Source: Dromiciops gliroides | Lineage: Eukaryota > Chordata > Mammalia > Microbiotheria > Microbiotheriidae | Length of the DNA: 64,000 nt | NCBI RefSeq assembly: GCF_019393635.1 | Contig: NC_057863.1 | Span: 641,921,306-641,985,305, forward strand | Direction: 5' to 3' | Shown here: in pieces, positions 1 to 11,328 of the stretch | Layout: each line of letters begins with the position of its first letter | How positions within the stretch are numbered: position 1 is the stretch's first letter | Notes under the pieces: model-generated | Database searches by the model: none | The model's input: the letters and a program-made list of their open reading frames with translations, nothing else | What the model was told of the DNA's origin: nothing | Position numbers and translations under genes: made by a program

Positions 1-2783
1 GCAGGGGGCGGTGGGGGGTGGCAGCTTGTACACGTCTCTGCTCTTCCCGTTGCTGACCTCCGTGCCCTTTGGAAAGAATTGGCCCCAAAGTCCCGTGTCA
101 GGTCCCCTGTGTGGGGGCGGGTAACGCCCTCTTCCCTCCCTTTGAGGCCCCTTCCCCCTGCATTCTCACCTCCTCATCCTCTGGCCGGGGAGGGGCAGGG
201 GGGCTAGGAGACCGCTCTGGCTCCCGCACAGAGGGGCAGTTCCTCATCCAGGCCCGGCAGATGGGGTAAAGTGGCGTGTTCTCACTGAACTGGGCCAGGT
301 CCACACTTCGGTCAAATAGCTTGATGGTATAAGTGTCTGGGGGTGGGGGGGTGGGGGAAGGCCAAGATGAACCCAGGGGGTCCTAGATGGATAGCCAGCC
401 CTCCTCCCTGCCCCCCCACCCCCAGACCCCAGGCCCAGAGCTGCCTGGCCCTTCTCACCGACCAGCACTCACTGGGTCTCTGCTGTCCCCCCTCTGCCAA
501 CCCATCTTCCATCTCCTTCCTCTTCTTCCTCCGGTGATGGGGGAACCTGGCTGATGGCCTGTGGGGGACAGGGATTGGGCACTGACTGGACAGATGGGCA
601 GGATTGGCCCTAGATGTGGGCCCTCCCCCAGCGAAAGGGCCCAGGGACAAGCCAAGAGGCCTGGCTGTGGACCCAGGGCAGGATGCAGCCAGGTTTGGGA
701 AGGCCTTGAATGCCAGGATGAGGGGGGAAGGGCCTGGACCAGACAAGAACTAGAGGAAGGAAGGGTGGGATGAGGGGAAAGGGAGAAGAGGGGAGGCCCC
801 ATAGACAGAGCCCAGGTAAAAGCCCACCTCTCCCCCAGCCGGAACGCCCGGGGGAGGTTACCGTTTGCCAGCAGATGTGATGGAGCAGTCCCTAGGGAGA
901 AGAAAGATGGCATCAGACCAGCCCCCGGGGGCCAGAGATGCCTCCGGTGACACCCCCCCCCCCGCCCCCAAACTTAGCCAGTCACCTACTTGCTGTGAGC
1001 ATCGGAAGGTGTTTTCCCGGCCTCCTCCTCCAGCTGTTCCCTTTGGGAGACAGAATTACAGAAACTCAGACCTTAGGCCTGACCTCCCGCCCCTCTCAGC
1101 TTGGATCCCTCCAGGCACAGGTGTCTCAGTACCTGAAGCAGCCCATTCTGACGGCTGGAAGCTAGAATCTGGGCTCTCTCCCTTTGCTCAGAGTTCTGGC
1201 TGCCCCCACCCCCCAGCACAGGGCAGCCTGGAAGTCAGGGGTCAGTCTTGTCCTGCCGAGTCTCCCACTCTCCTTCACCTGCCTCAATCACCTGAGCTAC
1301 CCCCACATCAGACACAGACACAGACACACACACACACACACACACTTTATAAAGGAACAAACAGGAGGCCCAGCGATGGAGAGGGGCTCCCCAAGACCAC
1401 ACAGCACACTGGAGCCAGGCATGGGAACTCAGACCCAGCCCAAGGCTCTTTCCCTGAAGCTGCCTCTGACTGGATAGTTTTGAGGGGCCCCTCCCCAACC
1501 CCAGGCTCCAGGTGGGACGCATGACCAGAGCAGCTCAGAGCCTCCTGGGGCGCGGGGCAGGCCCCGGCCCTCACCGGTCCACATCACTCTTCTCCAGCAA
1601 ACACTGCAGGACGGCATCCAAGTGGTTCCTGGCTTTGGACATCTCCAATTCTGGAGGGGAAAGATCAGAACCTCAGGCCACATCGAGGCACTGATGGCCA
1701 GAGCTGACCAGTGACTGGCTCCCACGGGCATGGAGCAGAGTCAGAATTTGGGTCGGATGTTGGAGAAGGAAGGAGACAGGCCAGATGGAGATCACAGCTA
1801 GTGAAGGGGGGGGAGGAAGGGGGCCCTCCAGCTTAGGGCCTTCACCCACTGATGCTCATTCTGGACGAAGAGGAGCAAACAAAGAACCAACAATGAGCAG
1901 GGGGTGGCCCCAGGTGGCCCCAAGAGCTGAGTGCACCAGAGGGGTTCGGCTGAGCCTGGAAGGCTTTGGAAGCCCCAGATAAGTGGCCCAGCCCCTCACC
2001 CACCCCAGGTCCCATCCAGGAAGCCTCAGTCCCAATTCCCTTCTTTTCTCTCCTCCCTAACAGGCTTGGGCACCAGCAACCAGCCCCCTTCTCTCCCCGT
2101 TCCCTTTCTCTCCCCGTTCCCTTTCTCTTTCCCCACGGTCCGATGTGAACCCTGACATCCTCCCTCCCCCCTCACCCAGCCCCCTTGATCTCCCCGGGTC
2201 CATTCATATAAGGCTCTCTAAACCCCCTCCCCAGAGCCTCCCCTCGGAGTCTCTGTTGCCGGGAGAGCAAGTCCAGAAGAGAGGGCTCAACCTGTCTCGC
2301 CCCAGGCACATCCTTCCTGGTCAGCTCCAAGCCCTCCTCCTCCAAGCAGCCCTCCGGGCAAGGACCCTCTCCCAGAAGCCCCTCCCCACTCCAGTAACTG
2401 CAGGCATTTCCCTCCCGGGGGGCTTTCCACCCTCCCACTCCTTCCACAGGTACCTGGTCTTCCAGGAAGCGCCCCTGCCCCCTCCCCCCCACCTTGCACC
2501 CACTGCCCACTGCTCTCTTCTCCAGGCAGGCCTCCCAGATTGTTTCCTCCTCTGGGAAGCCCTTCCTTCCTCACTCCTTTCTCCCCCAAGGGGCCACCTG
2601 CACCCCACATTGCTCCCATTTCCTGGAGCAGCGCTCCCCAGGGCTCCTTCATCCTCCAGGCTGCCCTCCAGGATTGCTCCCTCCTCCTCTTCGGGGATCC
2701 CCGGAAGCCTTCTGTGACCTCCTACCCCCCACCTCCTGATCCCCCTTACCTGACTTCTCCACTTTCACCTTCACGGGGAACAT
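1..2783 (-). CDS. LIN37: LIN37, subunit of the DREAM/MuvB complex (3' part beyond the window)
   Basis: LIN37 is a core MuvB subunit; in the DREAM complex it represses cell-cycle genes in quiescent cells. Seven coding exons are visible on the minus strand: 2750-2783, 1575-1650, 990-1040, 862-891, 473-558, 170-336 and 1-66 (cut by the window edge). All have AG/GT borders and compatible phases. The start at 2783 gives [11 protein letters not shown], the human N-terminus. Later exons give [32 protein letters not shown] and [20 protein letters not shown], all very close to human. The first 148 residues are encoded before the last exon, which reads [18 protein letters not shown] and then leaves the window. 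Human LIN37 is about 246 aa, so roughly a third is missing here. The PSENEN neighbour on the same strand matches human order. Confidence 0.96.
1313..1345. repeat. (CA)n microsatellite in a LIN37 intron
   Basis: CA dinucleotide array preceded by degenerate CAGACA units. It lies in the intron between the LIN37 exons at 990-1040 and 1575-1650. Confidence 0.9.
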
Positions 2784-3430
2784 CGCTCCGGCCCGGGCTC
2801 CAGTTCCGATTGGGGCAGCCGGTACCCAGCAGTGCCCCGGGGCGGGGACGGGGGGGGCAGGGGTCAGTCCGAGAGGTCGGGGGTGGGAGCTGGGACTAGC
2901 CACAAGGCAGATCAGAGATCGGGTTTGGGAGGAGAATCTCTCTCTCAACCCAAGGAGTCCCACCTTCCCGGCCCAGGACGTGGGGACGGACAGCTCCTCA
3001 CCTCCGCCTTAGGCCACCGCAGCGGCTTAGCCCCCACGGTTTCACCCTGGCCCGCCCGCCCGTTGCTTCCATTGGGCGGCGGTGCCGCTCGTCTACGGAA
3101 TAGACCAATCAGAAGCCGCTAACGGCCACCTCCCGCTCGGAGCCCCACCCCAGAACCATTCTTCCGGAAACCAGCTAACGTCCCCCGGCCAGGCCGCGCG
3201 GCGCCTCATGGGAGGTGTAGTTCGTGCCCCGACCTTCCCTTCACGTGTCCCCAGAGCCTTGGTCGCGCGAGGCACCATGGGAGGCGCAGGCTGAGGCTGC
3301 CGCACGGCTCCTGGGACTTGTAGTGCCAACGGCTTCAAGGGGCTCCAAGACTAAAAGGGACGAAAAGGCACCTCGCGGCAGTTCTGCGTTGCCAGGCAAT
3401 GGGCCTCGCCTCTTTAAACAACGGGCAGCG
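2784..3430 (-). promoter_or_regulatory. LIN37 CpG-rich promoter with two ZNF143/SBS-type motifs
   Basis: The GC-rich, CpG-rich stretch just upstream of the LIN37 start is the likely promoter. Two matches to the ZNF143/THAP11 motif (ACTACAnnTCCCA) are seen on the minus strand: ACTACACCTCCCAT at 3208-3221 and ACTACAAGTCCCA at 3312-3324. CCAAT-type sequence (ATTGG) lies at 3071-3075, with its inverse (CCAAT) at 3105-3109. The transcription start cannot be fixed from sequence alone. Confidence 0.6.
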
Positions 3431-3589
3431 CAGAGTTGACTTCGCTAGTCTAGATCCATTTTACAGATGTGAAAAGTGAGATTTGCATAGTCGGGCCATT
3501 CTGCAGCCTAGAGTGTTAATTGTGAACTGAACCCACCTCTTCACGATCACAGCACCTAAGAGCTGAGAGAGAGCTTACAGATCCTCCCC

Positions 3590-4260
3590 TGCTCAAGCCA
3601 GGCGTGGATCCCATCACCTCTGCAACAAAATAGAAGCTACCCAGCCTGGCCCTTAGCGCCCCCCATAATCTGCCCGCAACTCACTTTCCAGTGTTCCTCC
3701 CTGTTCCCTCCCTTCACACACCACAGTCCAGCCAAACGGAACCGCCGTTCCCAGAGGTCAGCACTCCCGGTTTAAGTACCGAGCCTCAGTTTCCTCATTT
3801 GTAAAAGGGGGTGGGGGTGGTGACCTTCCGGGTCCTCTCCAGCTCCAAAACTATGACCTTCTGCTCCCCCGGAGCTCATCCCCCATTCCTGGAAGTCAGC
3901 CTCTCTTCATTTCTACTTCTCAGAAGCCAGAACTGGTTTTTTCCTCAAGGCTCACCTCAAATACCACTTCCTACACGAAGGCTCCCCCAACTCTTACCTC
4001 TTCCCAGGTGTCAGGGCCCTGTGTGGCATTCTTCCCATTAGAATGTTAACTCCCAGGGGCAGCTAGGTGGCGCAGTGGCTAGAGCACTGGCCTTGGAGTT
4101 GGGAAGACCTGAGTTCAAATCCGACTTGAGACACTTGACTAGTTGTGTGACCCTGGGCAAGTCACTTAACCTCCAATTGCCTCACCAAAAAAAAAAAAAA
4201 AGGAATGTTAACTCCTGAAGAGTGGCTCCAGAGCCTAGCACAGTGTCTTGGACAGAGATG
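3590..4260 (+). repeat. L2 LINE 3' end, split by a SINE
   Basis: The text reads like the 3' untranslated end of L2: a stretch on clients such as 'cctcacctcaaataccacttcct', then 'ttaactcc' and 'agcctagcacagtg'. It continues on both sides of the SINE at 4056-4202. The rest of 3430-5280 holds further repeats and no gene that I can support. Confidence 0.65.
4056..4202 (+). repeat. MAR1/WSINE1-type SINE with target-site duplication
   Basis: Full-length tRNA-derived CORE-SINE: GGGGCAGCTAGGTGG head, A box, B box, CORE (CTGTGTGACCCTGGGCAAGT) and A tail. It is flanked by a perfect 13-bp duplication (GAATGTTAACTCC at 4041-4053 and 4203-4215), so it is a retrotransposition product that landed in an older L2. 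Confidence 0.93.
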
Positions 4261-4305
4261 ACTAGAACGCAAGTTTCTGTCTCTCTTTTGTGTTGGCGTA
4301 TTTTA

Positions 4306-4545
4306 TATAGTCTAAGTGGCAAAATCGATAGAATGCTAGACCTGGAGTCAGGAGGACCTGAGTTCTAATCCAGAGTCAGACACTAATTAGCTGGGTGACT
4401 CTGGGCGAGTCACTTCACCCTGTTTGCCTCAGTTCCCTCAGTTGTAAAATGAGCTGGAGAAGGAAATGGTCAAACTGCTCCAGCATCTTTGCCTAGAAAA
4501 CTCCAAACGGGGTCACAAAAAAATCAGACACAACTGAACAACGAT
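4306..4545 (+). repeat. Longer tRNA/CORE-SINE of a second marsupial type
   Basis: It shares the CORE with the MAR1 type but continues into a tail with 'gagctggagaaggaaatgg', 'tttgcc' and 'ggggtcac', a tail also seen reversed at 40240 and 59352. This marks a second, longer SINE family. The copy is diverged. Confidence 0.75.
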
Positions 4546-4675
4546 TATATTCTCTGTCTATACATTTGCATATCCTTTACCCAAGTGTTAAAGAGTTTAC
4601 TCACCTGGAAGTCCCCTCTACTAATGAGACCCATTTGTTCACTGAATCATTTGTCCATTTTCTCTATTTCCTCTT

Positions 4676-4795
4676 TCAGAGGAAAAAATGGGTCTTCAAT
4701 GAAAAAGAGATCTTTCGGGTATTTGTGATGAAAAGAACTGAACCAAATGGAAAATTTGACTTTCAAATACAAGACCCTAGAGAACCATAAAAAAT
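4676..4795 (+). repeat. L1 ORF1-like C-terminal fragment
   Basis: Encodes KKWVFNEKEIFRVFVMKR, then KFDFQIQDP. The same peptide occurs after the L1 ORF1-like segment near 44.06 kb (KWDFDEKEHFQAFVMKR). It is a short LINE remnant and not a host gene. Confidence 0.55.
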
Positions 4796-5284
4796 CGGAG
4801 CTGGGGGACATACCTGGGGTCAATGAAGTAGGTGACTGTCTTGTGTCAAAAAGGGAAACTCAAGCCTATAAAGGGGGGACTGGTCCAAACTCACAGCAAA
4901 TCAGGGAGAGGATCAATTGAATTCGAGGTCCTGACCCCAGATCCAGGCCTCTTTTCCCTATGACACCATCCTCTTTCCTCACATTATTGAGGTACCAGCT
5001 CCACGGAGAGGGAAATTAACCATGGTGGTCCATGGGTAAAACCATGTGTTTGCTCTAAATGGTAATGTACAAGCCTTCCTTCCCTAGCACTCTTCAAAGA
5101 GATGATGGGGGACCCCTTAGGGACAGGATCCTTGCTCAGGGAGGGCCTTCCCAGATTTGAAATTCAATAAATCTAAGGTGTGATCTTTCAGGAATTTCAG
5201 TTTCTTCATTTGTTAAATAGGGAGATCCCACCCCTCCCAGAAAAAAGGGAGCAGGGATCACCAGTACTCATGAAATATCCTTTT

Positions 5285-5303
5285 TTTAATTTTTTTTTTA
5301 ATT
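5285..5303 (-). terminator. PSENEN poly(A) signal candidates
   Basis: Two ATTAAA variants on the minus strand lie about 200 bp past the PSENEN stop. No AATAAA is seen on this strand nearby. This is the best candidate, but weak. Confidence 0.35.
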
Positions 5304-5503
5304 TGGGAGTCTCCGTGGAGGCGACCCGGAGTGGGAAAAGAAGTGGAAAATTAGTCAGAGATGGATGTTCCGGGGAGCCAGCGTGGGCAGACAAAAGACT
5401 GTGGGGATATGAAGGATGCGTGATCTTCTTCATCTTTGGAAGCCATGCTAGCCCAGTGCCGGGAATAAGACAGGGTGGGAAGGGGATCTGGCCATGGGGC
5501 CGA

Positions 5504-6096
5504 TCAGGGGATTCCCAGAGGGATGGTAAAGGAGAGATAGTCGCCCAGGGCTCCCCAGCGGGCTCTGTTAATCTGGAAGATGGTGATCCAGGAGGTCAGT
5601 GCCACAAGCCAAAAGACCAGCCCCAGGGCTGAACGCCAGACGTCTGGATAGGAACGAAGAGAGGGAAGGAGAGAAGGCAAAATCACACCTTGGCTGGCCA
5701 GGAACTTACCAGCTGCCCCTGCAGCCTCCCTCCCCCCTGGCCCCCCACTCCCCTCGCGCCTCTGGGGACTTACAGCCCTTGATTTGTCCCTGCTCCTCGT
5801 AGGCTGGGGCCAGGAAGGCCTCTCGAAAGAACCACAGAACGTTGACCAGCCAGAGAAAGGGCAGGAGCGCGAACCCCCCTGTTAAGGAAAGAAGAGGAGG
5901 GGGCAGAGTAAGAAAGGCCAGTCCCTGGGGAGGGAGGGGGGCGGTGAGGGACCCAAGGGCCCGGCCCCCAGCACCCACGGGGTGGGGGCGTGGGGGAGGG
6001 GCTGGCCCCCTCCCCCAGGTCCCCCCCCCCCTCACCTAGGTAGTATTTCCGGCAGAGGTTCAGCTTCTCCTCATTGGACACCCGCTCCAGGTTCAT
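5504..6096 (-). CDS. PSENEN: PSENEN (PEN-2), gamma-secretase subunit
   Basis: PEN-2 is the small membrane subunit of gamma-secretase that binds presenilin and triggers its endoproteolysis. Three coding exons (6036-6096, 5774-5878, 5504-5643) join to 306 nt, giving 101 aa and a stop, the same length as human. The start reads [20 protein letters not shown]. The conserved FLPFLWLVN and WFFREAF hydrophobic segment is present (as LLPFLWLVN), and the C-terminal half has LTSWITIFQ and [11 protein letters not shown]. The human YVWRS junction is preserved by the splice at 5774/5643. The gene lies head to head with U2AF1L4 and shares its CpG-rich promoter. Confidence 0.98.
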
Positions 6097-6667
6097 CCTG
6101 GGTCCCGGGCAAAGGAGACGGTCGGGATCTCCAAGCGTCCCCCGCTACTGTTACAGGAACCCCGGTCCGTACAAGTCACTCCTGTCGCTAGTGAACGGGG
6201 TCCAAATCAGAGAAAGGACGGGCGGAAAGGATTCATCCCCCCCGCCCCTCGACCCAGACCAGGGGGTAGAAGAGGGTGAGGGATGTGGGGGGGGGGTAAA
6301 GTCTCCTAACTCACCCGCCGCTTCTCCTTCCTCCTTTCTCAATGCGCTTGCGCCTATGGCCGCCGTGGCTTCTGGGGCTCGTAGTCCATCCTCCGCACGC
6401 ATGCGCCTGACAACTTGAGCGCCTTCTCCCTCACCTCCAGCCCCCAACCTTCTGACAAACCCCTTCTTTCTGCCTCGCTCACAGGCTCGACCTCTCCCGC
6501 CCCGCGACTTGCCGGGAAGGGCGGTCTGGGGTATCCTTTCCGCGCAGGCACCTCCCCCTACCCGCTGGACTTCAACTCCCAAGGATCCTCACCTCAAAGC
6601 CAGCCCCGGAAGCGGCTTGTCACCGGAAGTGACGCATGAAGCAGACAGGTGGAGGGAGCGGGTGAAA
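6097..6667. promoter_or_regulatory. Bidirectional CpG-rich promoter, PSENEN / U2AF1L4
   Basis: 571 bp between two divergent start codons, rich in CpG. SBS-like sequence is present on the minus strand near 6364-6380 (ACTACGAGCCCCAG), and a CCGGAAGTG ETS-type site lies just before the U2AF1L4 start (around 6622-6632). The head-to-head arrangement is the same as in human. Confidence 0.7.
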
Positions 6668-8802
6668 ATGGCTGAGTATTTAGCTTCGATTTTCGGGACG
6701 GAAAAGGACAAGTGAGAATCGGTGGTGGTGGTAGGAGGGGCGGTCTTGCTGGGGACCCAGCCACCGGAGTCCTCAGGGGAGGGACGGCAGGGATCGCATT
6801 TGGGCCTTGTGAGAATGGATGACAGTCAGGTCCCACTTGGCAGGGTCTTGGGGAGGGAGTGACAGGTCTCACTTGGTGGGCGAGGGGTGGCAGGTCCCAT
6901 TTGGCAGGTCCTGGGGAAGAAGCGACAGGTTCTACTTGGGGGGGGGAGGGGTGGCAGGTTCCACCGGGGGCGAGGAGTGACAAGACCTGGGGGAGAGGGG
7001 TGACAAGATCTGGGGGAGGGGTGACGAGTTCTACTTGACAGGATCCTGGGGGGAGGTGTGGCAGGTCCCACGGGGGGAGGGGGTGGTGGTGACGAGTTCC
7101 ACTTGACGGGGTCCTGGGGGGAGGGGTGTCCGGTCCCATTAGGCGGAGAGGTGACAGGTTCCACTTGGCAGGGCCACTTGGAGAGGGGCAGGGGGGGCCC
7201 TGCCAGCCCGTTCACCCCGCTCTCACACTTCTTTCAGGGTTAACTGCTCTTTTTACTTTAAGATTGGGGCTTGCAGGCACGGGGACCGGTGCTCCCGGCT
7301 CCACAACAAACCCACGTTCAGTCAGGTGAGGCAGTTGGCCCATTGCCCGGGAGGCGGCATCTGTCCCTTCCCAGCACTGCCCATTTCGTTAACACTCCCC
7401 CTCCATCCCCACGCCCGCTGCTGCCTCTGCTTTCTTGAGGGCCTGCCCTGCAGGCCCCAGGTTGACCCCCCCCCCTTTCCCACCTCATCTCCCTCACCTC
7501 AGACCATTGTGCTGCTTAACCTGTACCGGAACCCTCAGAACACGGCCCAGACAGCGGATGGATCCCACTGTGAGGGTTGGGTCACGGGAATGGGGCGTCT
7601 TGGGCTAAGGACACCCCTGGAGGGGGCAGGGGTGGCAGTGGCGGGAGATAAAGGGAACCTCAGGAATGGGGGAGCCCTTGTATTGTGGGGTCGGGGACAG
7701 GAAACACAACGTCAGAACTGGGGAAAGGTATGTGGGGAGGTGTCTGCTTTAGTCCCGTGACCCTTCCTTCCATCCCTGAATTCCCCAGGTCACGTCAGTG
7801 ATGTAGAGGTGCAAGAACATTATGACAGTTTCTTTGAGGTGAGGGGAGCTGCACAGGGGAGGAGATGTTGGGGGTCCAGCCTCTCCCACTCGCTGAGCCT
7901 GACCTCCCATCCCATCCTCCCTTATGCAGGAAGTGTTCACCGAACTGCAGGAGAAGTATGGGGAGATCGAGGAGATGAATGTCTGTGATAACTTGGGGGA
8001 CCACTTAGTAGGGAACGTCTACGTCAAGGTGCTTGAGGCCCCCTCCCACACAGGCAGCTTTAAGCCCGGCCCCCAGCACCGGGCTGCCCACTTTCGGGGA
8101 TCCCTCACTGTGACCTTTCCAAGTTCCCCAGACCAGAACCGTCCCCACGAATCACGTGGCTCCCCTTCCCCGGGGTCCTGTGCCACCCACCCCATGCTCC
8201 CTCAGAGCCTTTCAGCATCCCTACTGACTGCTCTCCCTACACCTTCCTGTGCCCCCAGTTCCGGAGGGAAGAAGATGCCGAGCGCGCTGTGACTGAGCTC
8301 AACAACCGTTGGTTCAATGGACAGGCGGTTCAGGCTGAGCTCTCTCCCGTCACCGACTTCAGAGAGTCCTGCTGTCGGCAATATGAGATGGGGTGCGGGA
8401 GGGTCAGGGGCTGCCTATGGGGAGGTGGGCTGGGGGGAAGGGGGACCCCCAGGGCAAGGTGAGGCTGGGCTCAGGGCTGGGTTGTGATTCCACCTGCCCA
8501 TCATCTGATGCCACAGCGAGTGCACCAGGGGCGGCTTCTGCAACTTCATGCACCTTCGGCCAATCTCCCGGGACCTCCGCCGGCAGCTGTATGGCCGTGG
8601 CCTGAGAAGAAGGTATGGGGAGGGCGTGGGCCTAGCTAATGGGCAAGTGGGAAGGAGGCAGGACTGTGAGCGGGGAAGGGCTGCTGCCGACCCTGGACCC
8701 TTTTCCCCCAGGGGACCATCTCCCACGAGACCTGGAGGGGGACACCGCCCTCGAGAAAGGAACCGCAGACGCTCTCCGGACCACCGCCACGGACGCTTCT
8801 GA
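6668..8802 (+). CDS. U2AF1L4: U2AF1L4 (U2AF26), U2AF small-subunit-like splicing factor
   Basis: U2AF26 pairs with U2AF65 and helps recognise the 3' splice-site AG. Eight exons: 6668-6711, 7238-7325, 7503-7569, 7789-7838, 7930-8028, 8259-8392, 8517-8612 and 8712-8802. They join to 222 aa (human 220). Domains in order are an N-terminal CCCH finger ([20 protein letters not shown]), the U2AF-homology RRM ([15 protein letters not shown], then [18 protein letters not shown]), a second CCCH finger ([20 protein letters not shown]) and a short Arg-rich tail ending HGRF. The tail lacks the long RS/Gly region of U2AF1, which identifies the paralogue. Intron 1 carries a minisatellite (6822-7180). Confidence 0.97.
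6822..7180 (+). repeat. G-rich minisatellite in U2AF1L4 intron 1
   Basis: About seven diverged copies of a unit near GACAGGTTCCACTTGG followed by CAGGGTCCTGGGGG-type text, roughly 35-60 bp each. Several copies carry a CAG|GTxx motif like a 5' splice site and G runs. It fills most of intron 1. Confidence 0.85.
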
Positions 8803-8955
8803 GACCCCCCCTCCCCAGGACAGATGCTGCTGTGGTCTTCCTCTCCCCTGCTTTGCTCTGCCACATTCAGGCTTGGGGGACCCAGGGGCCTCCGGGTCCC
8901 TCCATTTCTCTTCAAGGAACACGGGAAGGGCAGGAACCCCCTCCCTCCTTCCCCC

Positions 8956-8961
8956 AATAAA
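8956..8961 (+). terminator. U2AF1L4 poly(A) signal
   Basis: AATAAA 154 bp after the U2AF1L4 stop codon, followed by a T-rich stretch. Confidence 0.85.
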
Positions 8962-9105
8962 ATTTCTTGTCTGCTTTTTAGTCTCTTTGCCATTGGAGTG
9001 GTGGGGTGCCTGCATCTTGCTGGGGGGGGGGGCAGGGGCCGAGATGACTGAGGAGAGAAGGGACAGGAAGTGAAGTGGGGTTTCAGGGTGTTTGGGGGGT
9101 CACTG

Positions 9106-9210
9106 CAGATTTAGAGCTAGCTGAAAGGGATCTAGTTCAACCCCCTCATTTTACAGAGACAGAAACTGAGGCCCGGAGAAGTCAGCAAGCTTCCAGCCCA
9201 GGCCACCCCT
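9106..9210 (-). repeat. MIR3-like marsupial SINE fragment
   Basis: Carries 'ctagttcaaccccctcattttacag' type text followed by 'aaactgaggc', a MIR-related signature found again near 46.35 and 56.17 kb. The surrounding 8962-9911 interval otherwise holds only the IGFLR1 upstream region. Confidence 0.6.
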
Positions 9211-9911
9211 CACCCCCACCCCAAATGTGGGTGACGCAGTCTGCCCGGAAAGGGAAGTTAAGGGAGGGACTGGGGCTCTCTACAAGGCAGCAGGACCAGC
9301 TTCAGGTGCCGGGCTGGGGCGGCAGTGGGGGGCTTCCGGTTGCTAGAGGGGGGTGGGGGTGGGGAAGCGGATTGATTTGCCTGCATTTCTGATGGGGAAG
9401 GAGCTTCCGGAGGCTAGTTTTGGGACGGGAGGGGTGGGGACAGGGGACTGGGTGTGGCTGACTGCCCTCGACTTGGAGGCAGGGAATGGAAGGCTAGAGC
9501 TTGAGTTCTGGTGGGGGCGGGGGTGGGGGGGTGGGGTGGGGAGAGGGGCTTGGAGCCCTGCTGGGTTCTTGAAGGAGACAGGACTGGGAATCCAAAAGCC
9601 TGTGTTGGGGCTGGGGCTGGGGGTGGGGGGTGAAACATGGTAGGAAACAACAACTTCCCAGAACAGAACACATGGGTCCTTGACAGGGAAGATAAGGGTT
9701 TTGAGGAGCACTGGGTGGCGCTGGGTGAGTCTGTCCCTGGTAGGGAATGGGGTGATCAGAGACAAATCTCATCCCTCGGGCTTGGACCGCTGCCGGTGCG
9801 GTGCGGAAACTCCGCTGAGGTTTTCTCAAGAAGCGCTAAGTTAACTTGCCCGGGGAAGTGGTGAAGGAGCAGAGACCTAAAGACACCTTGCTCGCAGGCT
9901 CCGCCCTCCGC

Positions 9912-11258
9912 ATGTGGCCCCACCTCCTGCTGTGGGGGGCCACGCTCCCGCTGTGGGCCTTGGGGAACATCAAAATCTCCAGGTACTGTGACTATCTGGA
10001 GTACTGGGACCTGCACCGCGGATGCTGCCGCCGCTGCCTGGAGCGCTTTGGACCACCCAATTGCCCAAGTGAGGGATGCAGGGGGAGGCTGGGGATGAGG
10101 GTGTGGGCAGACTGGCGGGTTGGGGTTTTGTCTTAGGTGCGGGGCACCAAGCACTCCCTTCCCTCCTTCTGTCAGATTTCGAGTTCAGCCGGCATTGTGG
10201 GCTCAGCGACCATGGAGACCAGCTGGACTTCCCATATTCTCTGTGCTCGCCAGGCCTATGTAACAGGGACTGGGCTGAGCGATGCAGCCCTTGCCCGCAC
10301 CATCCTCTCTCCCCATCTTGGACCCCAGCTCAGCCCCTAGCAGTCCGAGCCAAACGCTACCGATCTCTCTGTCCTCAGGTAAGCCCCTGGCTAGAGTGAG
10401 CATACCAGGGCCAGGGGGAAGGAGGTGCCAGCACCTCCCCAAACCCCATAACCCTTTTTTACTACCGAAGGAACCCATACCCCCCAGGAATTGGTGTCCA
10501 CGGGAAAATGTAACAAGGCCCATGGAATCCTTATCTCCAGCAAGCTCCAGAGGTCCTGAATCAACCACTGGGAAAGGCTCCCAGGAGCCCCAGGGATCTC
10601 CCAAGTGTAAGTGCTTCTCCCTTTCAGAGATACCCTGCCTCCCCAGCCCCCTCCCAAGCGGTCTGTATTCCATGAGACGCTGCCTTTGTAGGGATCGCAG
10701 TCTGGTACGTGGTGGGCATCACCGCCCTTCTGGCGGGAGGCCTGCTTGTTTCAGCTACCTTGTCGATGTTCTTGGGGAAGTCTGAAAGCAAGGAGAAGGC
10801 TGCAGAGGCCGGGGAAACCTGCAAGTTCTTTCCCTTAACTGAGGGGTCTGGTGAGTCCCTAGGGAAAACGGGGTGGGGGCACAGCTGGCTCAGGACTTGC
10901 TTCTTTCATTACCTCAGTCCCTTTCCTTTCAGTGCCCCCCACTCTGGCACACCAGCCCCTCTCACGACTTCTGGACGAGCTGGAGGTGTTGGAAGAGCTG
11001 GTTGTCCTGCTGGACCCTGAACCTGGGCCCTGTGGGGGCTCTGCCTGGGGAACCACTCGCCACTTAGCTGCCCGCTATGGCCTCCCGGCCTCCTGGGCCA
11101 CCTTTGCCTACTCCCTGCGGCCAGCACGCTCCCCACTTCGTGCCCTGCTGGAGACAGTGACGGCTCGGGATCCCACTGCCCAGCTGGGACAGTTGGCTGA
11201 CCATCTGGGCCAACTGGGGCGTGGCGATGCCCTGGGTGTGCTGACTAAGCTCAAGTGA
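9912..11258 (+). CDS. IGFLR1: IGFLR1 (TMEM149), IGF-like family receptor 1
   Basis: A single-pass, TNFR-like receptor for IGF-like ligands such as IGFL3. Five exons: 9912-10068, 10176-10378, 10471-10606, 10692-10850 and 10933-11258, giving 326 aa (human 355). A signal peptide (MWPHLLLWGATLPLWALG) is followed by a Cys-rich ectodomain (YCDYLEYWDLHRGCCRRCLE, RFGPPNCP, CGLSDHGD). Exon 4 encodes the membrane span (VVGITALLAGGLLVSATLSM). The last exon matches the human cytoplasmic region closely (LSRLLDELEVLEELVVLLDP, then RHLAARYGLP, SPLRALLE). The acceptor of exon 3 at 10471 was chosen because it alone keeps phase; CAG acceptors downstream give a stop or the wrong frame. The membrane-proximal region is poorly conserved. 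Confidence 0.93.
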
Positions 11259-11322
11259 GGCTGCCAGCCCCCCAGCCCCCCAGTCTGCACACCCCTCAGC
11301 CCTGCCTCCAGTTATAATGAAG

Positions 11323-11328
11323 AATAAA
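11323..11328 (+). terminator. IGFLR1 poly(A) signal
   Basis: AATAAA 64 bp past the IGFLR1 stop. The convergent KMT2B signal lies 330 bp further right. Confidence 0.88.

Noticed and set aside
10490-10606. Alternative IGFLR1 exon 3 acceptors at CAG sites near 10491 and 10541
   Set aside because: The first leads to a stop in phase 0. The second does not match the phase required by the membrane-span exon. The acceptor at 10471 satisfies both.
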